Assembly (NCBI GenBank): GCA_037783545.1
Contig: JBBELK010000540.1
Coordinates: 1-64,000 of the forward strand
Direction: 5' to 3'
Length of the DNA stretch: 64,000 nucleotides
Source of the DNA: Henricia sp. BOLD:AAB3569
Taxonomy: Eukaryota; Echinodermata; Asteroidea; Spinulosida; Echinasteridae
Below, in pieces: positions 11,546 to 23,121 of the stretch (position 1 is its first letter; each line of letters begins with the position of its first letter). Under the pieces are notes generated by a model. The model worked only from the letters and a program-made list of their open reading frames with translations. It was not told the origin of the DNA and did not search any database. The translations under genes were made by a program, and so were the position numbers.

Positions 11546-14500
11546 TCAGTGAGGCGGCCGTGGGCTCACGCTACGCGGCGACGGTGGTGGAAGCAGCGGC
11601 GAACCGACCGGGCTGACGCTGGGCGACCCGCTGTCTGGCGATTCCTCCCCGGGAAGTGTCGTGGTTCCCTCGGTCAAGGAAAGCCGGTGTATCGGTGCTC
11701 CACCGTTGGCGTTGGCGCTGGAGTTTTGATGGAGGGACTGGTGTTGTTGTTGCTGTTGCAATCTGATGACGACAAAAGTAAAAAAATAATATATTTATTG
11801 ATTTGTGTAATATTTATATTCATTCCATGTTTACCTGTTACCTGTGGTGCATCAAAAACACTGATATGGACACATTTGGTATAAGATATCATGTTGTATG
11901 AAGGGGCGCAATAAGAAAATAAAACGGGAAAAGTATAGATGACGAACATTTATGGCAAAGATAAAAAAGCGGAACTGAGAAAAAAGTGGGAACTTTTAAG
12001 TTAAAATATGATATCCAGTAAAAAGAACAACAACAACAAGGAAACCAACATTTACGCTGTATACTCTAAAAATCATTTTGAATTCGGTAAAAGTTCAAAA
12101 GCGACAATCAATTACAGCAGTCAAAATGTAAAATATAACTTTCAAAATCCAACACGCACGCATGCAGTAGGCCTACGTTTTCTATATCATAAGGCCGATT
12201 TAGCGCAAACTTTGATCATGAAGATCGGTAAAATAGGTAGAATCGTATCGATAAGCTGCATTATACTTAACAGGGTCAGTTTCTTTTTGTAATTTTGTGA
12301 GAGCATCTGAAGATAACTGTTACAACAATTGACTAAACCAAACTTTAGCTATGATACTTATGCTACAGAGACAACATGACGTTAGCATTATATGCACCGG
12401 ACCCAATCCAAGACTCAGCGACGCTCCGAAACCTGCATCCCTTTGGGACTTTGGGAGAAACGATAAGGGACTGAATTTATATGATAATAATAATTCAGGA
12501 ATATCGTTGGTGCAATAAACTAAAGGTTTCGAAGAATGTGTCCATTCCTGTTCAGTCAAATAGGCCTATCGTTGTTCTATTAAAACTGTCTGAAACTAAA
12601 ATATCTCGATTTGAAACATTCTGAAAAAAAATGTGGCCAAATATGGAGCCTAAATACAGGAAGAAAACATTGGTAAAAGAAACTAGAGTTCAGGCAGATA
12701 ATTTAAAAATAAAATCGGCAAAGCTCTACAAAACCCACCTTCAAAATGCAATATCCTAATATTTTCCAAGTACATATGCAATATACCAAGAACCAACATG
12801 GCTAACGAGGGTTTTAATAATTATCTTCGTTTGTTTCTTTTCAGTATATTTGAAAGAGAAGCAACCATGTAAACTGCTTAAAAAGATTATGCAAATTTGA
12901 ATAAATAAACGTTTACTTCCTTCCCCGTGAGATCAAACAAAACTGATACAAAAACAGCAAGCGGATTTTAAGATTTATTATATCCAAGGAATATTTCCAA
13001 TTGAGGGTGATTCTCGAAACGTGCACCGGGCGCGGGATTAGATGTTTATTTTATGTGCCAACTTGGAGCAAGTTTAAGTGAGCGACTATAGTTAAAGGAG
13101 CGTGACCAGATCACATTTTGGCGGCCGCACACCGCCCCCCAACCCCACTTTTTCCCACGAGTGTTGAGATTTTGATATATACCATATCATTTTTGTCATA
13201 TTTTTCTCACTACCATTCTGAAATTTCGCGCTCTAATACCGTATTCTAGGGATATCGTCAAAATCTACCAAATATTAGTAAACTAATTTATCCGGTTACA
13301 AAGCAGTGTAGTGATTACACCAACCTTTTTGCTTCCACACTGCAAATATATACCTGTTTTCTTCCTATAGATAGTGTTTTGGGGAGGTATTTTATATGAT
13401 TGTTAGGTTAAAACGAAATGCATTTTTTTTTAAAATCTGGTCACGCTCCTTTAACTAGTCCGTCGAACGACGGGTAATTTCCGTCGTTCGAGGGACTGTA
13501 GTCGAACTATAGTTAACTATAGCCGTCAATCGAACTTGCCCTTGGTGTGTTGGACAGAATCGAACGATGGAATGACTAAATATTCATTAAAATACAGGCA
13601 ACGGGCAAGACAGAGCCAATTACGTTCCCCATCAATGCAGTTGATTTAAAAAAATCGTTTACTTATACCAACAAAAGGTGTTTTTAGACATGCTCACCAT
13701 TCTTGAATAATAAAACATGCAGATTGAGAAAACAGCATGCAGGCAAAGAAAAAAACTTTCAGAAAAAGCCAGTGACTGACGTCTATTTGGATGACTGGCG
13801 CATTTTGTTGGCATCGATAGGCCGTTGTATAGGAACACGCACACAGGACACGGCCACACAATGGAGTTACACACATGAACGACGTTCATTAGCACTCGCG
13901 AGAACTCGGAAACCTGAGCTACTTATTTACTGAATAAACAAATCTCGTGAATTAATCCCCTGCACTGAAATATGCCCATTTCTTATGGGAGAGGGAAAAA
14001 TAAGGATGGGCCTGCACTTTTCCCAAACTCTGCAATAACAAACCATCAAAAGAAAGGGAAATGAGCAATATGCGAACCCAAAGTTATCGTTAGGTAATAC
14101 CTTTTCATTAAAATCGCGAAAACCGTATCCAATAGCTGCCATCTTGTAGGGCATGTTTTCATATTTAAATTGGTCAACAATACAAGCACATAACGTGCAA
14201 CCATGCATGTCTTCATGGAACAAAGAAACTGCCCTACAAGATGGAAGCTATTCGATACGGTCTGTATCATGTCGTTAACTTTCACCACCTAAGAATGCAT
14301 ATGGATGAACAAGCGAAGCGAAGCGAAGTTTTGATCAAGATGGATAAGAAAATCTTCAAATCCCGGAAGAAGCGCTCACCCGATTTCGTTAAAGATTCAT
14401 TTTGGGGAATTTAAGTATTTTACAAAAATACAATTTTGTACCCTATATTCAAATCCAGTCAAAATTATTTTGTGTGACGTTTCATACCGGAAATGTCAAT

Positions 14501-17500
14501 TTATTGGATGTGGTTAAAAGAGCTCAGTTGAATAAGCTCAGTTGCGTTTTATTATAAAGGGAGTTTTACAGGCATTCGATTTTAACATTGACCTTTCCTG
14601 ATCATGCCTAAGAATTATAGTTGCTCGGGATACTTGACATGTAGATATTCGTATTGCCGTAAATTGATATGCAGTCAGTGTACTATGCTTAATTGGACAC
14701 GCACCGTTCGCTGCATAGATCGAAGGTGTTAGGATCGACAACACGGGCGCTGTACTCCATTCAGCGGGGCACGCAGCGCGGTGTCCCGCCGTGTGTTTGG
14801 CGTTTAACACCGCCAGACAAGAGGCTGAAAACAACGGGTATCACACACCGTGCATGCAGCTGCGGACTTGTACTGTTACCCAGACAAATCCGAGGCGGTC
14901 CTTCCAAGCGTGAACTTGACTGAGCGCGCGGCAAACCCCACGGCCGACAGTGAGCTGAACTGTGTGGCCCCGTCGTGTGGCCGGGTATATTTCCTATTCA
15001 CTCCGAGGTGTCGAATATTGGTTGCTTCGGTGAATTCGTTAACGGCGTCATGTTAGAAAGCCAATCTCATGCCGCGGCAACGCACGTGTCCTATTCCAGT
15101 CATATTCCAATTGCGCGCACATCAGTCAGCCAGTAAAGCAAATACGAAATTGCACGTTTCCAAACTGCTCGTGTTTTGCCCTATATAACTTTATTCCAGT
15201 CAATACATTTAAGCCCATACAATAATTGCAATGGGTTATCCGCAATAACATTTTTCGCTTTCACATTAATCAAAATGTTGACGAGAGCAAACGTCGATAA
15301 ACGTTTCTTTAACCTAAATCGCGACTAGAAACACGCACAAAAAATTGGCAATATCTTAATACATGTAAATATACATTGTGAACAGTTCAGTAATACATGT
15401 ATAGTTTAAAGGGGTGGTATAGGCCTATGTACTTGTTTGGTAAACTGTTAAAAACGTCATGATTTCCACTGGTAATTAAAAGCATAGGTCGAGAAAACTA
15501 CTTGTAGAAATTTCAGCCACATAGATGCAGTAATACTTCAGAAAACCTGAAAAATTCAACTACGGTTTTTGTGCATGAATGAATGGGCGATGTTTGGAGA
15601 TTCAAATAAGTTTGTAATTTTTCTCATGAATGGAGGCAATTCAGACGAAATAATTTCACAGGATGATTACTACCATTACCATCTTGGTAACAAGTAAGGT
15701 TAAAGATAATAATTCAGAAAATATACACAAAGCTAAGTCAGTTTATTGCGAATAACAGTTTTAGCTCCAAACATTGCCTCTTTACTTGTATTTTGGTGCT
15801 CAACTTCTTTCAACTAATTGTTACGTTTAGTATTCGTCGTCAGTTTCAATGCAATAAGGAAGCAATGTGCATGGAATATCTAACTTTCTTGACCCTTTTA
15901 TTGGAAGGTAATGTGAATCTTGTCGAAACAAATTCTCATTTATATCGCAGATATACTATAATACGGACTACAATGTACTTTTAGGTATGCTTCGGCGAAG
16001 GACTTCCAACTTTTAGGGGCTGGATTCCCAATACATATAGTTGTTGATCCTTATCCTTTTTTAGGGCCGTTTTTTCCTGATTTATTCTGGTCTCCGGGAA
16101 TGGCAAATTTACAAACAACTGGTACTATAGTGGCCGAGTATTATTTTGGCCTCTTAGTCTGGTGCCGTCCAAAACAGGGAGCCCGGTGTTGCACAACAGA
16201 ATATTTTTCTACCTCTTAATGGAAGCCGTATCTTTCACTTCTTGTGCAATTATTTTTTTAAATACCGCCTGGCTGAGCTTATAATTATTATCAGATCATC
16301 AATGCGTGGATAGAGGTGAAATAATTATTGTCATAATACTTCCAAAGCGTTATTTTAAAAGGTTCTGTCAAAAATTGCAGTTAATGCCCAGAAGAGACCA
16401 AGAGAAAAACATTGGGGTAAAGACATATTGAAATCAAACAACGATTTTTACATTTGCAAATTTCTAACAAAAAGATCACGCAGCCGTAATTCTGCGCATG
16501 TTTGCAAAACGTTTGCACAGTGAATCTAGCAGGCACCTTGTTACAAGCACCGGATGCATGACCGTGTAAGGCCGTGTGTACCGCCCCGGGCATTTCGTCT
16601 CCACTCCCGGGCCCCTAGTGTGGAGACTCGAGCCTACACTGGAGTGATTCTCGGTATGTGTCTAGAAGAGCATGCAACTAACTAGATAAATTCCACCTTG
16701 TGCATAGCGTATGAATTAAACGAGGTAGGTTGAATGTTTGAGCAAGATGCGTCTGCTTGGAATTCTAATAATAATATTGTTCATCAGCATGCTCAAACGT
16801 CCATGATGCGTCTTCTTCTTCTATTGCTCTCGTTTGAAATGTGTCAAAACGTATCATACCCGAAGGGGATTTTTGTTCACGAGAACACAAATGTATACTT
16901 AATGGGTGAATGTCTTTTATGTAGGCCTATATAATTATCAATGTAATAACACTGTTTGCAGATACTTATGAAACCAAAAGAATAACACTGGTTTTGTTTT
17001 ACTTCCTCGGTAAGTTGTTACTTTGTAGTCAAGTGGACGCCTTTTTTCTTTCGGAAAACAGTGGTGGAAACTTGTCGAATTGCTACGTGTCTCTAGCTCT
17101 CGTGAAGACTTAAACGACAATGAAACCTTTCAATGAAATCTTCCCACTCCAATTTAGGTCGTATATAGTTACTTTATGAATGATTGGCAATCGTTTGGTA
17201 AATGGCAATTGAAGTAATTGAGTCATTCCTTAAAACTAAATGGTGTGCCAGACATATCTCTGGCATAACGCAGGTATAGTTTTACATTTAGGTGGCTGGA
17301 ACTGGAAGTTTTTAATAAAATACTTATCATAACGAGTTAAATGCTTTTTTTTAATGGATTAATTGCACTGAATGAGGACTGTGAAAGTTAAAAATCTGAG
17401 CAGAGATTTATTAATGTTTACTTATTTTACTACATACAATTATATTGTTTGCAAACGTGTTTAGATTTATAAGTGTCATGCCAAGGACTTTCGTGTTTAT

Positions 17501-18169
17501 GTGAGTGCATGGTGGCGAGTGTGCATGTGACATTTAACAGTTTTAAGTTATTTTTGAATGTTAAAAGTATACTTGCCTGTTTTTAGCCGCTGCTGCACGG
17601 TCTCGCTGTCGTCGATTTTTGAACCAGTTGCCAACCTGCGTTGGAGTGAGTCCAGTGGCGTGAGCCAGTTCTCTTTTTTTGGTTGGGTTCGGGTATGGGT
17701 CTTGAAGATACCACTCTCTCAGCAGACTCCTTGTTCGCTCCTTAAAGCAGTGAGTTTTCTGTTCCCCGTCCCATATCGTTCTGGGCAGGGGGAACTTCTT
17801 GCGCACCCGGTACTTGTCCACCGGCCCGAGAGGCCGGCCCCGGAGTTTCTCCGCTTCCTGATAGTGTGCCTCCAGCCACATCGCCTGCAGCTTAGCGTGC
17901 GATTCCTTGGTGAATCTGTGATTCTCAAGAATGTGGTAAAGTTCTCGGAAATTCCCCTGATGGAAAGACACCACCGACCTGGCCCGTAGTACACTCTCAT
18001 TGTTGTTGAGGGCCTCGCATGTCCCCGGTGCGACGGGCAAGGACCAGAGGAAGCGAGCTAGTCTGTCCACATCCCCGCTCTCTTCCAGCGTCTCGCAGAC
18101 GCTAGCGATCTGAGCCGGGGTGAAGCTCAGCGTCGGGAGGGCCGGTAACGGAAACATTGAGCCGAGCAT
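11546..18169 (-). CDS. Six3/6: Six3/6-class homeobox transcription factor (two coding exons)
   Basis: The coding exons are 18169-17577 and 11762-11546, joined in phase 2 to give 269 residues. Six3/6 proteins are nuclear regulators of anterior neural, apical-organ and eye patterning, often repressors acting with Groucho. The N-terminus [12 protein letters not shown] (from residue 5) matches the conserved family start. The SIX protein-interaction domain spans about 15-125 ([41 protein letters not shown]). The homeodomain spans about 130-194, with helix 3 as [13 protein letters not shown] and a lysine at homeodomain position 50. [19 protein letters not shown] and [13 protein letters not shown] are diagnostic of Six3/6 rather than Six1/2 or Six4/5. 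Exon 2 gives LQQQQQHQ and a Ser/Pro-rich tail ending RPPH. An in-frame TGA (18188-18190) lies 18 nt before the ATG, so translation starts at residue 1 or at Met5. The vertebrate-type acidic SSDSECD end is absent. Further 5' non-coding or alternative exons cannot be excluded. Confidence 0.95.
12300..13091. other. Intronic sequence, nothing recognised
   Basis: AT-rich part of the Six3/6 intron without repeat ends or coding potential that could be supported. Confidence 0.5.
13092..13454. mobile_element. TTAA-flanked MITE, GAGCGTGACC family (complete copy)
   Basis: TTAAAGGAGCGTGACCAGAT at 13092 is mirrored by ATCTGGTCACGCTCCTTTAA (13435-13454), with TTAA at both edges. Related copies lie at about 23937-24240, 31098-31345 and 53848-54138. 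They share an inner region with TTTTTCTCATTACCATTCTG and GGGGAGGTATTTT. It is non-coding and lies inside the Six3/6 intron. Confidence 0.85.
14119..14263. mobile_element. Short foldback MITE in the Six3/6 intron
   Basis: AAACCGTATCCAATAGC and the adjoining TGCCATCTTGTAGGGCA pair with TGCCCTACAAGATGGAAGC and the outer ATTCGATACGGT. The element is about 145 bp, with arms of about 33 bp and a few mismatches. No ORF. Confidence 0.8.
14690..15130. other. Moderately GC-rich intronic block
   Basis: A repeat-free, GC-richer block within the intron. Short ORFs on both strands lack recognisable domains. Candidate intronic regulatory DNA, on composition alone. Confidence 0.3.
15419..15722 (+). repeat. 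Dispersed repeat family C, copy 1 (uninterrupted)
   Basis: Begins ATAGGCCTATGTACTTGTTT and continues with TTGGTAAACTGTTAAAAACG, GGCAATTCAGACGAAATAAT and AAAGATAATAATTCAGAA. It is collinear with 53098-53600, except that the latter contains an extra segment of about 197 bp. It provides the empty-site reference for that insertion. The right end here is not resolved. Confidence 0.8.
15723..17570. other. Intronic sequence, nothing recognised
   Basis: Non-coding part of the Six3/6 intron next to exon 1. No repeat with definable ends and no splice-flanked ORF with family similarity was seen. Confidence 0.5.
17571..17582 (-). other. Non-canonical GC splice donor of Six3/6 exon 1
   Basis: On the minus strand the site reads AAAACAG|GCAAGT. 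Apart from the +2 C it is a perfect U1 consensus, as is typical of functional GC donors, which need strong flanking pairing. It is supported by phase and by the conserved residues produced at the junction. Confidence 0.85.
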
Positions 18170-18424
18170 CTGTACAGCGAAGCCGTCTCACAGCACAGTC
18201 TAAAGACACAGTGAGACTCGCTAGTTACTGCCTCCAGTATTACTCACACAGTGCCCGTCGTCTAGACACGTACTCACATCATACACGCATACACCACCCA
18301 ACACCATTAGCGTTAAACACTGGGTGTGGCTGCGCGCTGCGATATGTGTCAGTTGCTATCAGCTCGCCTTGTGACACGGCCCATATTATCACCACTATCA
18401 TGGGCAGCATTTGTTGGATAAATG

Positions 18425-18485
18425 GTTTTCGATTGGCTTAGGGGCAATTTGTTGGGCGGTCGCCAAGGCGACAGTGCCAATCAAT
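18425..18485 (-). promoter_or_regulatory. Possible Six3/6 proximal promoter with CCAAT boxes
   Basis: Read on the minus strand, AGCCAATC (18431-18438) is an NF-Y-type CCAAT box about 265 nt upstream of the ATG. A second GCCAATCA lies on the plus strand at about 18475-18482. No TATA box is evident. The transcription start is unknown, so this is a weak positional inference. Confidence 0.3.
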
Positions 18486-21136
18486 GTCAGAGCTGTCACT
18501 CATGTTATTAAAGAAACAAAGGGCTGACCACATGGGCTGGCTGAACACCAGGTCCAATTACACACGAAAGGGGGAGAATTCGTGCGGCTAGAATCAAGCC
18601 CCCGTACAGAAGAATAGATGAAATATCTTTACGGTTAAATGAGTCAATTCTTGTGCACACGGTTGAAATCCTGTAGTTCATGGAAGCGAAGCAAATCAGC
18701 TCCACCGTCGATACTGTGCACAAAAGATCCCCTGTACTCTAAATAAACCGATCTGACTGGGGTTTGTTATTTTTCCAGTTGCTGCTTCAAACACCAACTT
18801 GTGCCCGAGACTTCGAAAGCAACGGAGAACCCCAAAATGTCCCCAAATGTGGACCGGAGTTGCCTCAACAGGAAATCGCTCACAAGCAACGTGAGTTGTT
18901 CATTTTGTAGCTAAGCTCTTTCTTTAAGCACCTTGATAATTCTTAGAATAACAAGACTGACGAACTAGCGCCACTGGCTGGTTGAGGTAATGGCGCCTAG
19001 TGTGCATGTTAATTGGCACTAATTATCCCCATTGTTATCCCTTCGTGGGACCGAGCTCAGTATTCAATAGACTACGGGTCATGCGCAGTCGCTGCTTCCG
19101 GCGGATGGAAAATAACACCAGTCATTGGATTTTATTCATAATTTGCACATCACCTAACCCCCTCTCCCTAAGAAATATGGCTCGGAGCTACGTTGCTAAT
19201 TTGGGAGCTTGTTGGTTGGGATAGATTTGACGCGATGGTATACGGCACCTTACCCCGGTATAATCAGCGTGTAATCATTCGGAGGGCCTACGGTGTGTAA
19301 GCATTGCTGGCGGGTACAAGGCATCGCGCCGCGCGCCGCTCAGTCTAGCAATGAAAGCCAACGAGAAGAAAAAAACAACTGAATATTGTCATGCGCAATC
19401 AGGCGGCCACTTCGCAATGGCGACCAATCATATTTGACATATCTGGTTGGCCGTCTTTCCATGCGCAACTACGCGTAAGTGATACATGCAGACTCTCTCG
19501 TGTCAGTAAAATTCTATGTTCAATTGAAAGTCAATCATAACATGCTATACTTGCAGAAATTGTTCACAGTGAAACTGTTCTGACAAACACACGCGTTCAT
19601 GAGTGTACATGGATATAAACACAGATAATATCTGTTTATCTCTAACAAGCAGTATAGGCCTATATAAAATCCTTCTGAATAAACATTCAAATGCGAAATG
19701 TAAAATTGGAGATTCGAGAAGGCCGGACTGACGTTTAAACAATTCATTTGATACCAGTAAAGTACATCCTTCCTGCCCATAGCTCAAAATATTAAGGCTT
19801 TAAGCCCACGATGCTTGGCCAGTAACAATCGTGTTTTCCCCGCAGCGCGAGCAGTCTTGTACTCTTTGTCCGCTTCTTCCGGTTGTCACCTGTTCAGTAA
19901 GCAGCGAGGATAAACATATATTTTCCCGCCTTTTCGCGGAGATTTTTTTTCTCTCTCTCTCTTACTTTTAACCATTTCTCGCCGTCTTTTCACCAGTTCC
20001 AGGCCTACTACTCGTAATTTGCGGAATGCAATTGTTGACGTGTTGTTTGGCAAGACCGCGCAAGTGCGGATCGGGTTTCCCAGCGACCAAAGTGCCAACC
20101 GGTCTCAGTATTATATTCGGGTATTAGTGGAGGCTGGGCTCGGCCAGAAAGAATAGAGTTGGTGGTGAAACTTGGCTGGGGCTCGGGGGAGAATAAAATG
20201 TGCACTATCGGAGGCGAAGGGATAGGTGGTCGGTACACAAACCTGCCACCAACACTCGGGATCGTTTTCCCGGCAAGAAAGACTCGCCTGTCGCCTGTGT
20301 CAACTCGGGCCAACCCCACACAAGAATTCTCTTGGCGCGCTCTTTTTCAAATTTACTGCGAACCCGTCATACCGTATCAATGTCGCCATGAAATATGGCC
20401 CCTGTGGTTGATTGTCCTTTTCTTATACAACCAAACATGTACTTGCGGAGAAAATTGAAACCAAACATGTACCTGGTACATGTACATGCAGAGAAAATTG
20501 ATTAAACCCATATAGAGGAAGGAGGTGGTGCTGGAAAGGAGTAAGGAGAACCGGCTTTGTCTGATATTTTTTCCTCCAAGAAAGTTTGCTCAGTATATTC
20601 GGCGGGAATTTGATAGTGATTGGGTTTCCAACGAAAACTGCCGTTATCCCCAGTCAACATAAAGTTTGAATAATTTCTAAAGTATTTTGTGTTTAGTTAT
20701 CATTTATATTGTTTAATTTCCATAGTGTAGGCCTTGAATACTTACTTAATGCCACCACAGACGTTAACTTTGTTCTCATACTCGGTGTGGTTCCCTTTTT
20801 GCATTGTCAACATCGAAGAATTTTTAGACAGTCGCAAAATCTTCACATTGGAAAAAAAGTCTCCTTTCCACAGCGTTTGATCGCAACTGGCGCAGAACTC
20901 CACCCACAAAATCATGAATAATTTAGCCAAATGGACACGCCCCCGGGCAAGAATGATTGACAAAATGCGCAACGCCGTGTGTGCGTTTGATCTACTCGAC
21001 TGACGTTCTTATACAATGTATCCGGTTTATCACCCGCCTCTTATTCTTTATTGGGATGCGTTTGTTTCTTAATCCCCTCGTTTATCTTCATAGAATGATA
21101 TATACGTCATTATTACCATATCATCCCTTCCACTTA
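18486..21136. other. Upstream flank of Six3/6, no repeat with clear ends
   Basis: About 2.6 kb of 5' flank (minus-strand sense), largely unique. Includes GC-richer patches near 18950-19450 and 20000-20400, with CCAAT/ATTGG occurrences (for example about 19116 and 19423). A candidate proximal regulatory region by position only. Confidence 0.35.
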
Positions 21137-21260
21137 AAGGGAGAGTACATCATTTGCAGTGACCCCAATTTGTTTCATGAGTTGCAAGAAAAACCTTACT
21201 AAAACAGTTCATAACAATGGTACCAAACACCACATGAATTTATTTCTGTCCAAAATGGTA
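21137..21260. repeat. Dispersed repeat family D copy (CATCATTTGCAGTGACC)
   Basis: Starts TTAAAGGGAGAGTACATCAT and carries TTTGCAGTGACCCCAAT and GGTACCAAACACCACATGA. The same blocks recur at about 33507-33665, 34833-34985 (inverted), 38773-38950 and 43618-43960 (inverted). Outer limits are approximate. Confidence 0.65.
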
Positions 21261-21435
21261 TTTTGTGTGAGAAATTAAAGATAATTAATTTAATTGATAA
21301 TTTTCTAGAAACATAAAAGTTATTCACTTTCAAATGAGACATCAACGAAAACAAAACGACCGACGTTTAGTTATCGAACAATTACTGTCAACATTTTAGA
21401 CTTGCCGTGCTCGGTCCGCAACGCGCAGCGCACAG

Positions 21436-21560
21436 GGGGGCGGGTGTGGGGGGTGGGGGAGGGGGGTGGGGGGAGGGGGGAGGGGGCGGGTCACTGATAA
21501 TTTGTGGTGGGGGAGGGGGGGGGGGGGGGGGCGGGTGCACGTGCTCCCCCAGGCCCCACC
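21436..21560 (+). repeat. G-rich low-complexity tract
   Basis: G runs broken by T and A on the plus strand, including about 20 consecutive G around 21516-21531. Potential G-quadruplex. ORFs through it encode Gly or Pro homopolymers and are artefacts. Confidence 0.9.
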
Positions 21561-21654
21561 CCGTAGCTACCCCGCTGAGTATACGTGCACTGCTATTGGT
21601 CATGCGATAGCAACAGAACGAGCCTCAAGTGGAAGTAGTCGGGTGCCAAAAAGA

Positions 21655-21975
21655 TCGTGCGATATGACCATCGATATATATACACTGGATGAAGTATGCA
21701 ATAACAGTTGGCTATACGAGAATTGAAGCCACGCGCCGGCCGCCATTGTACCCCACGAACAATGCTTGGCCTAGACTGCTCCCCGGTCCATGCGATCGCT
21801 TGCATTCCACTTAACACATGTATACCATGATGTAGACTAGTGAAGACAGTATGACAAGTCTGGGCAAAGAATTACATTTGGTGGGGTACAATGGCGGACG
21901 GTGGCTTCAATTTTAGACGTCATTGCTTCATCCAGTGTATATATATATATATATCAATGGATATGACGCGCACGA
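21655..21975. mobile_element. Inverted-repeat element, family A (copy 2, uninterrupted)
   Basis: TCGTGCGATATGACCATCGA at the left is mirrored around 21956-21975 (ATGGATATGACGCGCACGA), with ACACTGGATGAAG and CTTCATCCAGTGT inside. About 321 bp. This copy lacks element B and serves as the empty site for the nested insertion at 2726-3130. Confidence 0.8.
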
Positions 21976-22717
21976 CGCTATATACAATACAGCTACTCCG
22001 TCAGTGTTTCAAATTCTATGCGGTATACCTATTGTGATTGAATTTGACCGAGATTGGGAGGGAATTCTTCGTGTTTGACGAGGGATAAAGTACCAGCTTC
22101 TAAATAAGAACCTGTGATGTAATGTGGGCGAAGAAGGTACGTGCCATGTTTCGTTGGTGTGTGTTGTGGTACTGATTTGTGAGCAGCCTTCTGAGCTTTA
22201 CACGCGGTGCTTATGATAATGACCAAAAGCTTCGCAGGGGTCCCGCACCGAAATTCAGTGCGGGCCTCAACCAATCAGCGATGAGCTATCATCGTGATTT
22301 TCCAGACCTGATGTGCGCGCATCCACAGCAAGTCTGGGTACGAGACTAATATATCTACTGATATATCATTAACGTAAACTTTATTGGCAGATCTACGTTG
22401 AAATATTTAAAGGTATTAACGATTTACATCGCGGTCATTTATAGAAATGGTGGCTTTGGGTGAACACTTTTATCACACAAATCCCATCGCGTGTCAGATA
22501 GCGGAGACAAAACCAATAGCCAGTGTTATTATTAACATAATAAAATTGTGCAATCTGTTTACATTCAAAACCACCGGACGAATTTGTGGTCAGTCAAAGG
22601 ATGAGAAAGGTTTCACACTCCGTGATTTTTTCGATTACAATGTACTTGGGGATAATGCTTGAGGCGCAAGAGGGCGCTGTTTCGTTTTCAGTTAACGAAG
22701 GAGTAGTTATGTGAATG

Positions 22718-22863
22718 GACTACTGAAGTGCAAACGTCACCCTTTGTGTGTTGCCAAGGTTACTGGGTCTAAACTGTTTTCCTGCGATTTAGCAATGGAC
22801 GTTTCGGATTACCAGCGAACGTTTAGACCCAATTATCATGGGAACTGACGTCACACAGTAGTC
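22718..22863. mobile_element. Foldback MITE, family E (copy 1)
   Basis: GACTACTGAAGTGCAAACGT pairs with the right end TGACGTCACACAGTAGTC. CACCCTTTGTGTGTTGCCAA followed by GGTTACTGGGTCTA pairs inside with TAGACCCAATTATCATGG. Other copies: 42741-42896, and a truncated one at 63786-63851. Confidence 0.75.
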
Positions 22864-23121
22864 TATCTCGCCAGTTGTAAATCAGAACAAGCAGGGGTAT
22901 ACGGGTTGTAAGGTGTAACCAAATGCTCTTATACAAAATATCGCGAACGGAGACTAGCTAAGAATATTACCTGTAGTTTACTCTCTTGGTGGCGCACTTC
23001 TCGAATGTGTGAGTGCGGACGTCCGGGAACTCCAATTGTTGCCTTTGTGTTGTTCCGGATGTAACAGTCGTAGAGATGCCCAGCCGGCGTACTCAGTAGT
23101 TCCAATGACCACATACACTAC

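Larger units (their letters stand above)
11763..17576 (-). other. Six3/6 intron (GC-AG type, 5814 bp)
   Basis: The donor AACAG|GCAAGT is at 17577/17576. The acceptor is a T-rich tract followed by CATCAG|A at 11763/11762. Splicing there rebuilds AG+A as Arg and continues with Leu-Gln, giving the family-typical AAAKNRLQQQ. The nearby GT (CAA|GTATAC at 17573/17572) would shift exon 2 into a frame with no family resemblance. The intron holds several MITEs (13092-13454, 14119-14263, and a repeat at about 15419-15722) and is otherwise AT-rich with no coding signal. Confidence 0.88.

Noticed and set aside
11393..11884. 163-codon plus-strand open frame
   Set aside because: Antisense to Six3/6 exon 2 and its acceptor. 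No domain, and the codon pattern mirrors the opposite exon.
17572..17574. GT donor at CAA|GTATAC for Six3/6 exon 1
   Set aside because: Weak consensus, and it places exon 2 in a frame lacking the conserved Leu-Gln-Gln continuation. The adjacent GC donor fits both sequence and phase.
17558..17989. 143-codon plus-strand open frame
   Set aside because: It is antisense to Six3/6 exon 1. The constrained homeobox sequence on the other strand explains the open frame.
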